From Kosmotoga olearia TBF 19.5.1 (GTDB taxonomy: Bacteria > Thermotogota > Thermotogae > Petrotogales > Kosmotogaceae): 64,000 nucleotides of DNA. This document shows, in pieces, positions 34,210 to 43,910 of the stretch. Numbering within the stretch: position 1 is the first letter of the stretch; every line of letters begins with the position of its first letter. The notes below the pieces were generated by a model, which was not told the origin of the DNA, did no database searches, and saw only the letters and a program-made list of their open reading frames with translations. The stretch spans positions 1,054,001 through 1,118,000 of the forward strand of contig NC_012785.1 of assembly GCF_000023325.1 (NCBI RefSeq). Direction: 5' to 3'. The position numbers and the translations under genes are program-made.

Positions 34210-35227
34210 TGAAAACTTCCTCCAATGTTATTATGCTGCATTCCTTTGTTGCGTAATAATTTTCGGTAATCGTAACCGGGCCATCTATCCCCTCAAAAGA
34301 AAAGTTTATAAGTTCTGTAAATGCCCGCTTTAAATCATTGTGATATCTTTCCAAAAGCAGTTTAGCAAGGATGACGGCGTTATAAGTTCCAACGTAGTCG
34401 GCATTTTTACTTGGCGCTATCTTTTTCGAAACAGGCATAAACACTTTCAATTTATCGATATATTTTTTGGAAAAGAGCAAAAGATTTTTGTCCATAGCAT
34501 AATCAGAAGCATATATTTTTCCTTTATAACCTATGTCGAAGAGTTTTTTGCACAGCATACCCGTTGTTTTGCCGTCGGTTACACACAGAATTCCGTCGAA
34601 GTTTAATACATTATCGGGAAGTTCAAATTCCTTCTTGGCATCTTTGTGAAGACAATGAACTATAACTTCTTCGCCTTCAAATTCAAGCTTTAAAAGTTCT
34701 ATAAAGGGTAAAAAAGCATAAGCGTTATTCTCTTCTCCCTTAATGACAAGAAGTCTCTTTATCTCATCTTTCATCATTTCTTGAACCAGCATCTCGATTT
34801 GTTTTTTATCCTCAACAGCCATGGTTACTATTCTTCTGTCGATTCCTACAACACGGGGAGAAGTGACGGTGGGAGAAATCGCATACATGTCCAATTCAAC
34901 CAGGATGGGCAACAAAACTTCAGCCTCTGAACTAAGTCGTGGCCCGATTATCAGCCGAATCCCATGACGTGAAACCATTTCAAGTTGTTTTTTAACAGTA
35001 TCGGGATTATATCGTATTTTGAAAACCTTCAAATCAAGATTATACGCTTCGTAAGCTTCCTCGAAAGCTCGCAGCATATCGCTGCTGTCATCGTAAAGTA
35101 AAATGACACCGGAAATTGAAACTATCCTTAAAATACTAAAAACTGCGGATATGATAACAACTATTCCTAAAAGGACAAGCCAAAAGATTTTTGCTCGTTC
35201 TCTTTTACTTTCTTTTGTTCCTGTCAT
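34190..35227 (-). CDS. Membrane-tethered type 1 periplasmic-binding-like protein
   Basis: A 345-residue protein from ATG 35227 behind GGGGG. A signal anchor (IFWLVLLGIVVIISAVFSIL, residues 14-33) has no lipobox, so it stays in the membrane. The outside part resembles leucine/amide-binding folds: GVILLYDDSSDMLRAFEEAY, LIIGPRLSSEAEVLLPI, YAISPTVTSPRVVG and GYKGKIYASDYAM. No transporter genes adjoin it. Overlap with the HD-GYP membrane protein suggests a ligand-sensing partner rather than an uptake role; this is inference. Confidence 0.78.
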   Translation of the reverse strand: MTGTKESKRERAKIFWLVLLGIVVIISAVFSILRIVSISGVILLYDDSSDMLRAFEEAYEAYNLDLKVFKIRYNPDTVKKQLEMVSRHGIRLIIGPRLSSEAEVLLPILVELDMYAISPTVTSPRVVGIDRRIVTMAVEDKKQIEMLVQEMMKDEIKRLLVIKGEENNAYAFLPFIELLKLEFEGEEVIVHCLHKDAKKEFELPDNVLNFDGILCVTDGKTTGMLCKKLFDIGYKGKIYASDYAMDKNLLLFSKKYIDKLKVFMPVSKKIAPSKNADYVGTYNAVILAKLLLERYHNDLKRAFTELINFSFEGIDGPVTITENYYATKECSIITLEEVFNGEKHW

Positions 35228-35835
35228 TTGTTGCCCCCGTACCTGTGTAAAATCAAATATTACCATATTTATTCCTAGGAACCCCGAAAGATTTTAGAAA
35301 ATCCTAGGGTATTGTAACACTTTATTTTGTATCTGTGACCGGTAAGATTCGACTTATTTTTTTGGTTTTGTATTGTGCAAGTCAATTGTGAAAGAATTTT
35401 TGATTCAGACAACTTAAGCACTTTTTCTTGAAATAACTCTTTGAAAAAAGATATTATTTCTATACGTTCAAATAAAGTATTTGTTTGTTTCTTGTCACTT
35501 GTTACTATATAAATATCCTGTTTTTTTCGGGAAGTGTAGAAAAAGTTATATATGATGGTATGATGTAAAATCGTACTTTGTGGGAAAAGGCGAACATGAT
35601 TGCTCTGTTTTTAATCTTAGGTTAATTATAGCACAAAAATGGGCAAGGAATTGTTTTGAAAACGACAATGCCGCTGATACCGGGCGATGCTTGGAATCAG
35701 CTTCACTGACTGATGCTGGGCAGCGCTTCGCGTCGGATGCCAGATCTCGAACAAGAATTCAGTTGCTAGTTGTTAGTTCCTAGTTTTTGAACTTTCTAAA
35801 CCCTATACCCCAGATCCGATACCCGCTTTTGGTTT
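35228..35835. other. Intergenic region with CCTAGG palindromes and the edge of a repeat island
   Basis: No gene is seen. Near the start, two CCTAGG palindromes (about 35273 and 35304) flank an A/T-rich stretch and could be an operator for the leftward operon. From about 35650 the sequence becomes repeat-like (GCCGCTGATACCGGGC, GCTGGGCAGCGCTTCGCG) and leads into the hairpin array. Confidence 0.4.
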
Positions 35836-35839
35836 TTTC

Positions 35840-35912
35840 CGCCGAAGGCGCATGACAACCACGTAGTGGTTCGAGTCAACTCTGCAGGAGTTCGTAACAA
35901 CCGCTTGCGGTT
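35840..35912. repeat. Micro-hairpin array (locus 3), inverted relative to locus 4
   Basis: CGCCGAAGGCG (35840-35850), AACCACGTAGTGGTT (35857), AACTCTGCAGGAGTT (35878) and AACCGCTTGCGGTT (35899). Exact 21-bp period in the last three, with spacers CGNNNC. Read on the minus strand, it has the same three stems in the same order as the array at 55486-55541, so the two are copies of one element in opposite orientation. Confidence 0.85.
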
Positions 35913-35984
35913 CGTGTCGCTTCTCCAACTGACAGCCTGCAAGCGTCCCAGACGTTGTCCGGTACTTCCACCGCAAAGCGACTC

Positions 35985-36233
35985 TCAAACCTTCAACAAC
36001 GTAGCTTTGACCTTAACGCCTTCGATTTGCCCAAGTTTTCCAGTAAGGGCTCCAATTTCGTCAGTCGTTCCATCAACCAATACGGAAATTATAGAGATTT
36101 GTCTCTCTTTAACCGGTAAACCCATCCGTCCTAAAATTACGTCTGCAAATTGATGTAGAATTTCGTTAACCCTGGCATAATTTTCACGGTTTAAAACGGT
36201 TATTGCCACTATGCCCACTTTTCTTTCCTGCAA
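35985..36233 (-). CDS. TM1266-like iron-only hydrogenase system putative regulator
   Basis: A small ACT-like alpha/beta protein of about 82 residues: KVGIVAITVLNRENYARVNE, VILGRMGLPVKER, ISIISVLVDGTTDEIGALTG, and the VKATLLKV end. This matches the family around Thermotoga TM1266, usually named for its proximity to FeFe-hydrogenase maturation genes. None are present here. TTG 36233 fits the GAGGTG ribosome-binding site better than GTG 36242. The 3' end abuts the hairpin array. Confidence 0.82.
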   Translation of the reverse strand: MQERKVGIVAITVLNRENYARVNEILHQFADVILGRMGLPVKERQISIISVLVDGTTDEIGALTGKLGQIEGVKVKATLLKV

Positions 36234-36340
36234 ATTTATCACCTCAAAACTATGTTATCAAAGAGATTTGAATAGTGGGTTAAACGCTTTCGATGGTACA
36301 ATAAAATTGTGATGGAATTGAGGTAAGAAAGGAGATAGAA

Positions 36341-39300
36341 ATGAAAGTCTTTCTTATCACTGGACCTACCGGATCTGGAAAAACAGAACTTATAATCTCC
36401 GAAATGGAGAAAGCACATCGTTCCAACCCTTTTTCATACGTTTTTGTTGGTCCAACCGGTAGTTACGTTAAAACAATCAGGGAAGCCTTTTTAAATCGGG
36501 TTGGGAGTATCGTTGCATCCAGATTTATGGCGATTGACGAGTTTGCTGTAACGATTATGAAGAAGCTTCGCCCGGAAATGCTTCACATCAGCAGCAATAT
36601 CGTTAAATCTGAAATAAGCGATATCCTTGAGGAAATCGGAAGAAAAGACCTGGCACAATCTCCGACTTTTGTAGAATATGTATTTGACATAATTAATGAT
36701 GTGAAAGAAAATGATGGATTCGATAAGATATTTGCCCAAGATGATGAAATCACCTTGCTTATGAGAAGCCTTTATTCAAAACTTTCAGATAGATTCAATT
36801 CGAATCTCATATACGACACCTTTGATGCTTATCTTTCTTTAGCAGAATTATCGGACGAACTACATCCAGGTGAATTTGGAGAAACCTTGTTTATAGACGG
36901 CTTCCACGACTTTTCGCCGGCTGTAAAAGCTTTTCTCGAAGGGATTGTTCCAATCTTTTCAAAGGTTTTTATAACTGCTCCAGAAGACGCAAACCGGTGT
37001 GAATTGTTTGCCGAGGCAAGAACCATTATTGATTTTGTTGAAGAACGGGAAGGGAAAATTGATTCAAACGGCGAGATTATAACTTCCGAAAAAAGATTTC
37101 TTTCAGAACAACATCTACCAAAAAATCTCGAACCTTTCCTCAAAACCTTTTTCTCAGAGCAAAAAATCACTCAAAGCTGCGAAAATGTTGAAGTTATTGT
37201 AGCCTCGGATATTTTCAACGAAGTGGAATACATTTCGAGAGAAATAAAACGTACGATAAAATCCGGTTACGAGCCTGGAGATATTGCGATCGTTGCATCT
37301 GATTTTTCCAGATACGAAAAATTGTTTTCAGAAAGATTAGACGAGTACGGTATCCCGTTCAGAAGCGAAGGGGATGAACCTCTTTTAGAATCCAGAGCGG
37401 TGAAAATGCTTCTTTTACCCTTTGAAACGGCGGTCAATGGTTTCAAACCAGAAAAGATCGTTGCAATGGGAGATTTTGGTTATGGCGGCAGTAAACTTGA
37501 CACAAAGTTTTTCGAATCCATCGCTATACAGGCACGGCTTATTTATGACTACCCCACTCTTACGTTGCAGAAAAGAGTTGAAAGCTGGGAAGAACGATTG
37601 GAAAGATACAAAGAGCTTGTTCAGAGAAAGATAAGAGCTGTTGAAGAGATTTCCGATGAGGAATTCATCGAGCAGGAAATCAGTGGATACAGAGAAGTAA
37701 TTCTGAGGGTAGATGAAGAAATCGAGCCAGCAATAGAGAGGATTTTTCAGGTTCTCGCGCCATTTCGTAGCCTTTCTAGAAGGGATTGTCGAATATACCG
37801 TGAATATTTTTATGAATGGTCAGAACTCATAAGAATTGAAGAACGCTATAGAAAACTGGTTGAAGAGTCAGAAGAGGAACCATTCAGGAAACTTGAAGGG
37901 GAGCGTGAATTATTAGCGCTGAAAAGATTCTTTAATGATGTACTGCCTGCTTTAGAAGAGCTTCTCCTTTTTCTCGGGAAAGAGCGAATTTCTCCAGCTG
38001 ATTATCATAGGTATCTAATGCTCATTTTGAGGAACACCTCTTTTAAAAGTTCCAGGGCCATTGAGAACAGGGTTGAGATTCAATCTTTGCTGAATGCTCG
38101 TTTTTCACGAAAAAAAATAAAATTCTTTGTTGGATTTAATGACGGTTACTATCCTATGATTCGAATGAATCCCCTGTACAGTTTTACCCAATATGACGAG
38201 AAAGCTCCTAAAGACTTGCTTCTGGTAAAAGAGAAACAGCAGAAGCTGAATCTATACCTTGCGGTAACAAGAACATCCGATAGGCTTTATTTTTCTTATC
38301 CTGAATCTACGATTGATGGTGAGCCTCTTTTGCCATCAGCATACCTTCAGGATGTAATAAAAAGTGCGGGGGTAACTCCTGAACGAGTTGGTCAAAAGGA
38401 AGGTAGAAAGGTGGATATTATTCCAGAGCTCGAAACGGTTATGAGTGAAAAGGAACTGAAAATAGCTGTTGCTAACTATTTTAATACCGGGCACTGGAAA
38501 TCGCTGAAAGATCGGTTTGGAATGGGTGATCTTGAGAAAGTACTGCAGGGTTTCAATCGGGAATTCACCTGGATAATCAGCAATCGAAAAAAGATAGAAG
38601 ATCATATTGGAAAGGTCTTTAGTTTTTCCAGATTGCAGAGTTATCACAAGTGCCCCTTTTCCTTTTATTTGGCCTATATCCTGAAAATACAGACGCCGGA
38701 AGAGGGACTTTTTGAGCTAACCCCGCTGGAGGAAGGTAATGTTTATCATAACGTGCTCAAAGACTACTTCTCGAAGAGTGCTCTCGACTGGGAAAAATCC
38801 CTCGAGGAAAACATGAGGAAGTATATCAGACATGACAGTGAACTGGTTTTTAAATTCGAATATGAACGCCTTCGAAGGGTAATTGCCGAGTATATTCAGA
38901 TAAAGGAATCAAAGAAACTGCCAAAGGTGGAAGGGGAATTCGAACCGACATATTTTGAGCTGGGTTTCGGGATGGGTAATCAGAAGCCGGTGAAGGTCCT
39001 GGAAGATGCTTACATAAGGGGAAAGATAGATAGAATCGACGTGGATAAAGATACGGGTGCGATGTATATTATGGACTACAAGAGAGGAAACTCCGGAGAG
39101 AAAGAACAGCTAATACTTTACTCTATTGCAGCAAACGAATTGTTGAAAGAAAAAGGATATTTTGTGGTCGGGGGTAGTTTTAGGCCGCTTTCTGGTAGCA
39201 CAAATTTCAAGGATAGTTTTGTCGTTGTTACAGACGAAGGAAAGGATATATGGAAGTTTTCGAAGAGTAAATTTACCAGGGAGGATATTGAGAACTGGGT

Positions 39301-39433
39301 TAAAGAAAAAACGGAAGGGATATTCAACGGGGTTTATATTCCCAAAATTATTGAAAATAGATCTGGCTGCTACAATTGTTCATTCGCAAAATTAAAGATC
39401 TGTTCGGTTATTTTGTGGAGGAAGGAAGAATAA
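36341..39433 (+). CDS. addB: AddB-like helicase-nuclease subunit
   Basis: A 1030-residue partner of AddA in double-strand-break end resection. N-terminal Walker A is ITGPTGSGKTELII. The C-terminal PD-(D/E)XK nuclease has GKIDRIDVDKDTGAMYIMDY with KRG. Four cysteines expected for the AddB 4Fe-4S cluster are present: one in SYHKCPFSFYLAY near residue 770, and three in SGCYNCSFAKLKIC near the C-terminus. Start ATG behind AAGGAGAT. The stop lies 2 bp before the AddA start. Similarity to Firmicute AddB is low in the middle region, as is common for this subunit. Confidence 0.87.
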   Translation: MKVFLITGPTGSGKTELIISEMEKAHRSNPFSYVFVGPTGSYVKTIREAFLNRVGSIVASRFMAIDEFAVTIMKKLRPEMLHISSNIVKSEISDILEEIGRKDLAQSPTFVEYVFDIINDVKENDGFDKIFAQDDEITLLMRSLYSKLSDRFNSNLIYDTFDAYLSLAELSDELHPGEFGETLFIDGFHDFSPAVKAFLEGIVPIFSKVFITAPEDANRCELFAEARTIIDFVEEREGKIDSNGEIITSEKRFLSEQHLPKNLEPFLKTFFSEQKITQSCENVEVIVASDIFNEVEYISREIKRTIKSGYEPGDIAIVASDFSRYEKLFSERLDEYGIPFRSEGDEPLLESRAVKMLLLPFETAVNGFKPEKIVAMGDFGYGGSKLDTKFFESIAIQARLIYDYPTLTLQKRVESWEERLERYKELVQRKIRAVEEISDEEFIEQEISGYREVILRVDEEIEPAIERIFQVLAPFRSLSRRDCRIYREYFYEWSELIRIEERYRKLVEESEEEPFRKLEGERELLALKRFFNDVLPALEELLLFLGKERISPADYHRYLMLILRNTSFKSSRAIENRVEIQSLLNARFSRKKIKFFVGFNDGYYPMIRMNPLYSFTQYDEKAPKDLLLVKEKQQKLNLYLAVTRTSDRLYFSYPESTIDGEPLLPSAYLQDVIKSAGVTPERVGQKEGRKVDIIPELETVMSEKELKIAVANYFNTGHWKSLKDRFGMGDLEKVLQGFNREFTWIISNRKKIEDHIGKVFSFSRLQSYHKCPFSFYLAYILKIQTPEEGLFELTPLEEGNVYHNVLKDYFSKSALDWEKSLEENMRKYIRHDSELVFKFEYERLRRVIAEYIQIKESKKLPKVEGEFEPTYFELGFGMGNQKPVKVLEDAYIRGKIDRIDVDKDTGAMYIMDYKRGNSGEKEQLILYSIAANELLKEKGYFVVGGSFRPLSGSTNFKDSFVVVTDEGKDIWKFSKSKFTREDIENWVKEKTEGIFNGVYIPKIIENRSGCYNCSFAKLKICSVILWRKEE

Positions 39434-39435
39434 TA

Positions 39436-42351
39436 GTGAGTGTAAACAGGGACATATTCATTTCTGCATCCGCTGGAACGGGAAAAACCTACAGATTGGT
39501 GAGTCATTATGTTCAGATATTCGAAGAGGCATTCAGGCACGGTGAAAAACTCGACGTGCACAACGTCGTGGCGATAACATTTACCAGAAAAGCGTCGAAA
39601 GAGATGAAAGAGCGGGTGCATTTGAGAATCAACGAAAAAATCGAGAATAATGAGCCCGGCGACTGGAAAAATCTACGTTCCAGATTGATATACGCATGGA
39701 TTTCAACTATCCATTCCTTCTGTGAACGCATACTCAGGGAGAGTTCCATTTTTCTTGGTATTGATCCGGGATTTGAAATTTTGAGCGGTGTGAGACGGGT
39801 GGCTCTTGAGGCACAGGTAGTTAGAACCTATTTTGAGCAGCATCTGGATGAACTTGAGCCTCTTTTCGATTTGATAGGTGTTGACAAAACCTTTGAGCTT
39901 TTTAAGAAAGCACTTTCTGGCATGAGGGTGAATTTGAGGATCATTTCTCCTTATGAAGAGGAACCATTAAAGATAGGAAATGACGGAGAAAAGATTCTCC
40001 TGGCAACCAGAACCTTCCATAAACACTTTAAGCAATTGGTAGAGCATTATGAGAACGAAGCAAGAAGAAATAATTCCCTTGACTTTGATGATCTTCTTAT
40101 CAAGACTCGTGACCTGTTGCACAACTTTCCGCAGCTCAGGGAAAAATACGTAAGAAGGTTTAAATACATACTGATAGATGAATTCCAGGATACTGACTGG
40201 CTTCAGAAAACGATAATAGACTACCTCCACGAGGAGGAAAGAAACTTTCTTCTCTTTGTTGGTGACGCCAAGCAGTCGATATACCGTTTCAGGGGAGCTG
40301 ATGTTACGGTATTTAATAGAACAAAGGCAGAATTTGAAATAAAAAATGCTCATCTTGAAACGCTAAGTGTCAACAGGCGTTCGCATCCGGATCTGGTCGA
40401 ATTTCAGAACAGGCTTTTCTCAAAAATAATGCTTCAGGATCGGAGCGGAAAGTATTACAAATCAATCTACGATACAGAAGTATCTGCCATTCCATACGAA
40501 CAAGATTCTAACGATTCCAGAGTAAGGGTGCTGGTTTCTGAAAATTCAGACGATTCGCAGGTTGTTGCACAGTATATAAAAAATTTGTTGAGTGAAGAAA
40601 TAACCTTTAGAAACAAAGATGGTAGCTATTCCACCAGAAAGATCAAACCGGGGGATATAGCGATACTGTTGCGAAAATTCGTAAATGTCAGTAGATATGA
40701 AGATGCTCTTGAAGAAAATGGTATCCCGTACTATACGGTTGGAAGCAAAGCCTTTTACGACCGACCAGAAATTGCAGGCCCTCTTGCGTGGCTGGATGTA
40801 ATCGTTGATCCGCTAGATGATGCGGCATTTGCAAGGTTTCTCCTTTCTCCGGCTTTTGGAGCGACATTCGAAGATCTTTTCGAATTGAAAAGCAAGGAAA
40901 AGCACATATCAGACGCTATTCTAAAAACCACAGATGAACGTTTCAAACCGTTACGAGAATTGTTCATCAAATATTCTGAATTAAAGCATGTTCTTTCACC
41001 GAGTAGTGTTTTACAGAAATTTGTAGATGAGACGGAATATCTTCCAAAACTTGCCAGCATGAAAAGAGGGGAAAGGGCGATAAACAATGTTAAAAAGATG
41101 CTTGAAATAGCAAAAGAACTCGATCGTCTTGGAACAAGCCTCAGGGAACTCTCGTCAAATATAAAGGCGTTTATAGACTCGAGTGAAGAGACGGAAGCAA
41201 CCCTTGAAACGGAAGAATCTGACAGCGTTAAACTCCTGACAGTCCATAAATCAAAAGGTCTGGAGTTTCCTGTTGTGATTGTTGCAGATACATTCTGGAA
41301 AGGGAAAAGTGATGGTTCCCCTTACATATTAACCGGTGAAGACGGGTATATTGTTTCCAGAGAGCAACCAAAGAAAGAAAGTGATACCATTGAATCGCAG
41401 TTGCATCTGGAAGAGAAGGAAAAGAATCTGGAAGAGGAAAAAAGAACCCTTTATGTTGCCTTTTCCAGAGCCAGGGAAATGCTTGTGGTAAGCTTGAATG
41501 GGAAGAAAGCCACTTCAGATCGTCCGTGGTCTCAAATGCTTCAAGGAACGTTGATTACTGGTGAAAACCAATTATGCGAAGATATGGAGGACCTTGTGGA
41601 AATTGTTGAACCTGGAGAAGCGGTAAGAGAAGAACCTGAGAGTATTGAAGAAAAAGAATCGTTTATAATTCAATGGCCTGATATCGAATTCATAAAATCC
41701 GTAGATGACAGGTCTTATATAAAATATATTTCACCATCATTGCTTGCGGAGGATTTCACTATAGAAATCTCAGAAAGCGAGCCGGGAGATATTCTTATAA
41801 GAAAGCCAAGAGAGCTTGGGACCCTTACGCATAGCGTCCTTGAAGCTGTTGGTATCCGTGGAAGAACCGGAAGAGTGACGACCTTAGAATCACTTCTTTC
41901 CGGTGGAATACCTGCATCTGTGGACAGGATAAGATTTTCGGAAGAAGATTATGAGATTGTCAGAAAAATCCTTTATAAACTTATCGACCATCCTTTGATA
42001 AAAGAGATAGAAACCAGTGATGAGGCTATGAGTGAGGTTCAGTTCCAGAAGAAATTCGATCGTTACGTACTTTTGGGGATTGTGGATAAATTGTATCGTG
42101 TCAACGGAAACTGGAGGATTCTGGATTTCAAATTTGCAGAATTCAGCCAGAAGAGTTTCCCAAAGTACGAATTCCAGATGAAATTTTATCTTTACATACT
42201 GAAAGAACTTCTTGCACCGGAATGTGCGAAGCTTCTGTTTTTGAAAGATGGTGAGGTTAGAGAGGTTAGGTTGAATAATGTAGAGGAGTTTGAAAAGGAA
42301 CTATTAGAAAAAATAGAAAACCTTGGTGGAACAAATGAGAGAGGGGAATGA
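39436..42351 (+). CDS. addA: AddA-like UvrD-family helicase-nuclease subunit
   Basis: A superfamily 1A helicase of 971 residues. Motif I is SASAGTGKTYRLVSHY near the N-terminus, Ia is AITFTRKASKEMKERV, II is YILIDEFQDTDWLQ, III is VGDAKQSIYRFRGAD, and V is LLTVHKSKGLEFPVVIV. YVAFSRAREML follows. The C-terminal 200 residues carry a RecB-type nuclease with LGIVDKLYRVNGNWRILDFK. GTG 39436 is chosen because it follows the addB stop and GGAGGAAGG; the frame is open further upstream inside addB. It overlaps the PH-domain gene. Confidence 0.9.
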   Translation: MSVNRDIFISASAGTGKTYRLVSHYVQIFEEAFRHGEKLDVHNVVAITFTRKASKEMKERVHLRINEKIENNEPGDWKNLRSRLIYAWISTIHSFCERILRESSIFLGIDPGFEILSGVRRVALEAQVVRTYFEQHLDELEPLFDLIGVDKTFELFKKALSGMRVNLRIISPYEEEPLKIGNDGEKILLATRTFHKHFKQLVEHYENEARRNNSLDFDDLLIKTRDLLHNFPQLREKYVRRFKYILIDEFQDTDWLQKTIIDYLHEEERNFLLFVGDAKQSIYRFRGADVTVFNRTKAEFEIKNAHLETLSVNRRSHPDLVEFQNRLFSKIMLQDRSGKYYKSIYDTEVSAIPYEQDSNDSRVRVLVSENSDDSQVVAQYIKNLLSEEITFRNKDGSYSTRKIKPGDIAILLRKFVNVSRYEDALEENGIPYYTVGSKAFYDRPEIAGPLAWLDVIVDPLDDAAFARFLLSPAFGATFEDLFELKSKEKHISDAILKTTDERFKPLRELFIKYSELKHVLSPSSVLQKFVDETEYLPKLASMKRGERAINNVKKMLEIAKELDRLGTSLRELSSNIKAFIDSSEETEATLETEESDSVKLLTVHKSKGLEFPVVIVADTFWKGKSDGSPYILTGEDGYIVSREQPKKESDTIESQLHLEEKEKNLEEEKRTLYVAFSRAREMLVVSLNGKKATSDRPWSQMLQGTLITGENQLCEDMEDLVEIVEPGEAVREEPESIEEKESFIIQWPDIEFIKSVDDRSYIKYISPSLLAEDFTIEISESEPGDILIRKPRELGTLTHSVLEAVGIRGRTGRVTTLESLLSGGIPASVDRIRFSEEDYEIVRKILYKLIDHPLIKEIETSDEAMSEVQFQKKFDRYVLLGIVDKLYRVNGNWRILDFKFAEFSQKSFPKYEFQMKFYLYILKELLAPECAKLLFLKDGEVREVRLNNVEEFEKELLEKIENLGGTNERGE

Positions 42352-42353
42352 GT

Positions 42354-43112
42354 ATGGAGGAAATTACTTTAAAGCCCACAAGAAGGGCCTTTTTCGTTCG
42401 ATATACAATTTATCTGTACTATGTCATCATAGGAGTACTTATGCTGGTTTTTGGAAATCTCCACAACCCCGAAGGTAGCAGGCTAGGAATGTTGTTGAAT
42501 TTCGGATGGCTCACAACATATCTGGGATTGTTTGGATTGTGGCTACTCCTCACCATAATTCCAGGAATCATTCTGGCATTTAAGAGAAGGACCTTCCTTT
42601 GGTTTTTCTGGCCAGCAATACTGAATCTGGTTGGTTGGATAATTTCATTACTTCTGGGCGAAAAGTACCCGGATCACCGTCTGTGGATCGATAATGCTCC
42701 TATTCTGCTGTTTCTTATTATCGGAATAGTTGCGCTTGCAATAATTGATTTTTATCGGATGACGTTCAAATACACTATCACCGAAAATTCCATCGAGATA
42801 AAGTATGGACTTTTCAATGCGAACAAGCATATGGTTTTGTTGAATCATGTGACCAACGTTCTCCTGAAGAGGTCTTTTCTGGAAAGGTTAATTGGAGTGG
42901 GGCATATCATTCCTGTGTCATCATCCGGGATAGGTTCAGGAGATAAAGGGGTTCTTGGAGGCGTAACGGCGGATGTTGGTTCGAAGGTAAGTGTTGGTGG
43001 ATTCATGGGTGGTATTTCGACCGAGAAAGAATTCGTGGCGAATCCCAAGAACTGTATCTACGGTGTCTCCAAACCCGAAAAAATATTTGAGGAACTGAGA
43101 TCGAAACTCTGA
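42354..43112 (+). CDS. PH-domain (bPH2-like) membrane protein
   Basis: About 252 residues. Four membrane helices occupy roughly residues 15-145 (YLYYVIIGVLMLVFG, LGLFGLWLLLTIIPGIILAF and two more). A PH-like domain of the YdbS/YdbT type follows (FKYTITENSIEIKYGLFNAN, HMVLLNHVTNVLLKRSFLER, VGHIIPVSSSG). ATG 42354 gives proper spacing from AGAGGGGA; ATG 42348 is also possible. It is the last gene of the addBA operon. A link to DNA repair is not apparent. Confidence 0.78.
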   Translation: MEEITLKPTRRAFFVRYTIYLYYVIIGVLMLVFGNLHNPEGSRLGMLLNFGWLTTYLGLFGLWLLLTIIPGIILAFKRRTFLWFFWPAILNLVGWIISLLLGEKYPDHRLWIDNAPILLFLIIGIVALAIIDFYRMTFKYTITENSIEIKYGLFNANKHMVLLNHVTNVLLKRSFLERLIGVGHIIPVSSSGIGSGDKGVLGGVTADVGSKVSVGGFMGGISTEKEFVANPKNCIYGVSKPEKIFEELRSKL

Positions 43113-43149
43113 GTTTCTTCATAGGGTTATTAAAAAGCATTTGCTGAAA

Positions 43150-43175
43150 TTCCCATCCCCTTTAGGGGATGGGAA
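43150..43175. terminator. Strong hairpin between the addBA operon and the CPBP gene
   Basis: TTCCCATCCCC-TTTA-GGGGATGGGAA is a perfect 11-bp stem. No long T run follows on either strand (TTTCAGC on the minus strand), so it may act as a weak bidirectional terminator or an RNA-stabilising hairpin for the two convergent operons. Confidence 0.6.
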
Positions 43176-43213
43176 CATATAGGAGAATGTACTATCTAAA
43201 TGTTCATACCACT

Positions 43214-43909
43214 TTAAGTTAAGTCATTGGTGAATATTTTTTTCTTTCGGTAGATGAGAAAGCTCATATTGAGTCCATCTATGAGATTGTGGATTATTAT
43301 CGGATACAGCAAACTTTCCGAAATCTGGAAAGTGTATCCTAGCACCAGTGCGACAACGAGTCTTCCCGGTAGCATTGCTATGAATTGCCGTAACGTTTCG
43401 CCCCCGAGAAAAATATTGCCGATGTGTATAGCTACAAAGATGACACTTGAAATAATTGTAGCGTAGCTAATAGTCAAAAAATCTCCGGAGATGACGTTCT
43501 GAAGGTTAACTTGCAGGAATCCTCTGTAAAGCAGTTCTTCAACAATCCCTACGAAAATCCATACGTATAAAAGCTGGGAGACCATTGTTCGGGGTCGTCC
43601 GTATCTGAGTTTTCTTATTTCACTTTCAGGAATGAAGAAGATGCTTATGGCTGAAATAACAGCGATCGGTAATCCCAGTACGAGTACCATCAAGAATCCT
43701 TTCTCAGGGTCCCCAAGCGTCAAACCGGCTTCTTTCAGGCTGAGTCCGGTGATGTATATAAACAAAGAGGTGATAGCTATGCTGAAAGGCGTTAAAAACA
43801 ACAATTTCTGAAAATCCTGAAGTCTGGTTTTCCTGGTTATAAGCTTTCCGAGTAGTCTTATCAAAACATGGTATAAAACCAGAAGTAGAAAAACCATTAC
43901 TAATCTCAT
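43214..43909 (-). CDS. CPBP-family intramembrane metalloprotease
   Basis: An integral membrane protein of 231 residues with about six to eight helices. The CAAX/Abi signature is present: EELLYRGFLQ (EExxxR) near residue 120 and the second-motif histidine in FVAIHIGN. IIHNLIDGLN follows near the end. Members process prenylated proteins or act as immunity factors for bacteriocins. The substrate is unknown here. Its ATG lies 1 bp after the PadR stop, so both are in one operon. Confidence 0.88.
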   Translation of the reverse strand: MRLVMVFLLLVLYHVLIRLLGKLITRKTRLQDFQKLLFLTPFSIAITSLFIYITGLSLKEAGLTLGDPEKGFLMVLVLGLPIAVISAISIFFIPESEIRKLRYGRPRTMVSQLLYVWIFVGIVEELLYRGFLQVNLQNVISGDFLTISYATIISSVIFVAIHIGNIFLGGETLRQFIAMLPGRLVVALVLGYTFQISESLLYPIIIHNLIDGLNMSFLIYRKKKIFTNDLT

Positions 43910-43910
43910 C

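Noticed and set aside
35580-36153. Plus-strand frames of 67 and 95 codons
   Set aside because: The first translates the edge of the repeat island. The second is antisense to the TM1266-like gene and crosses the hairpin array.
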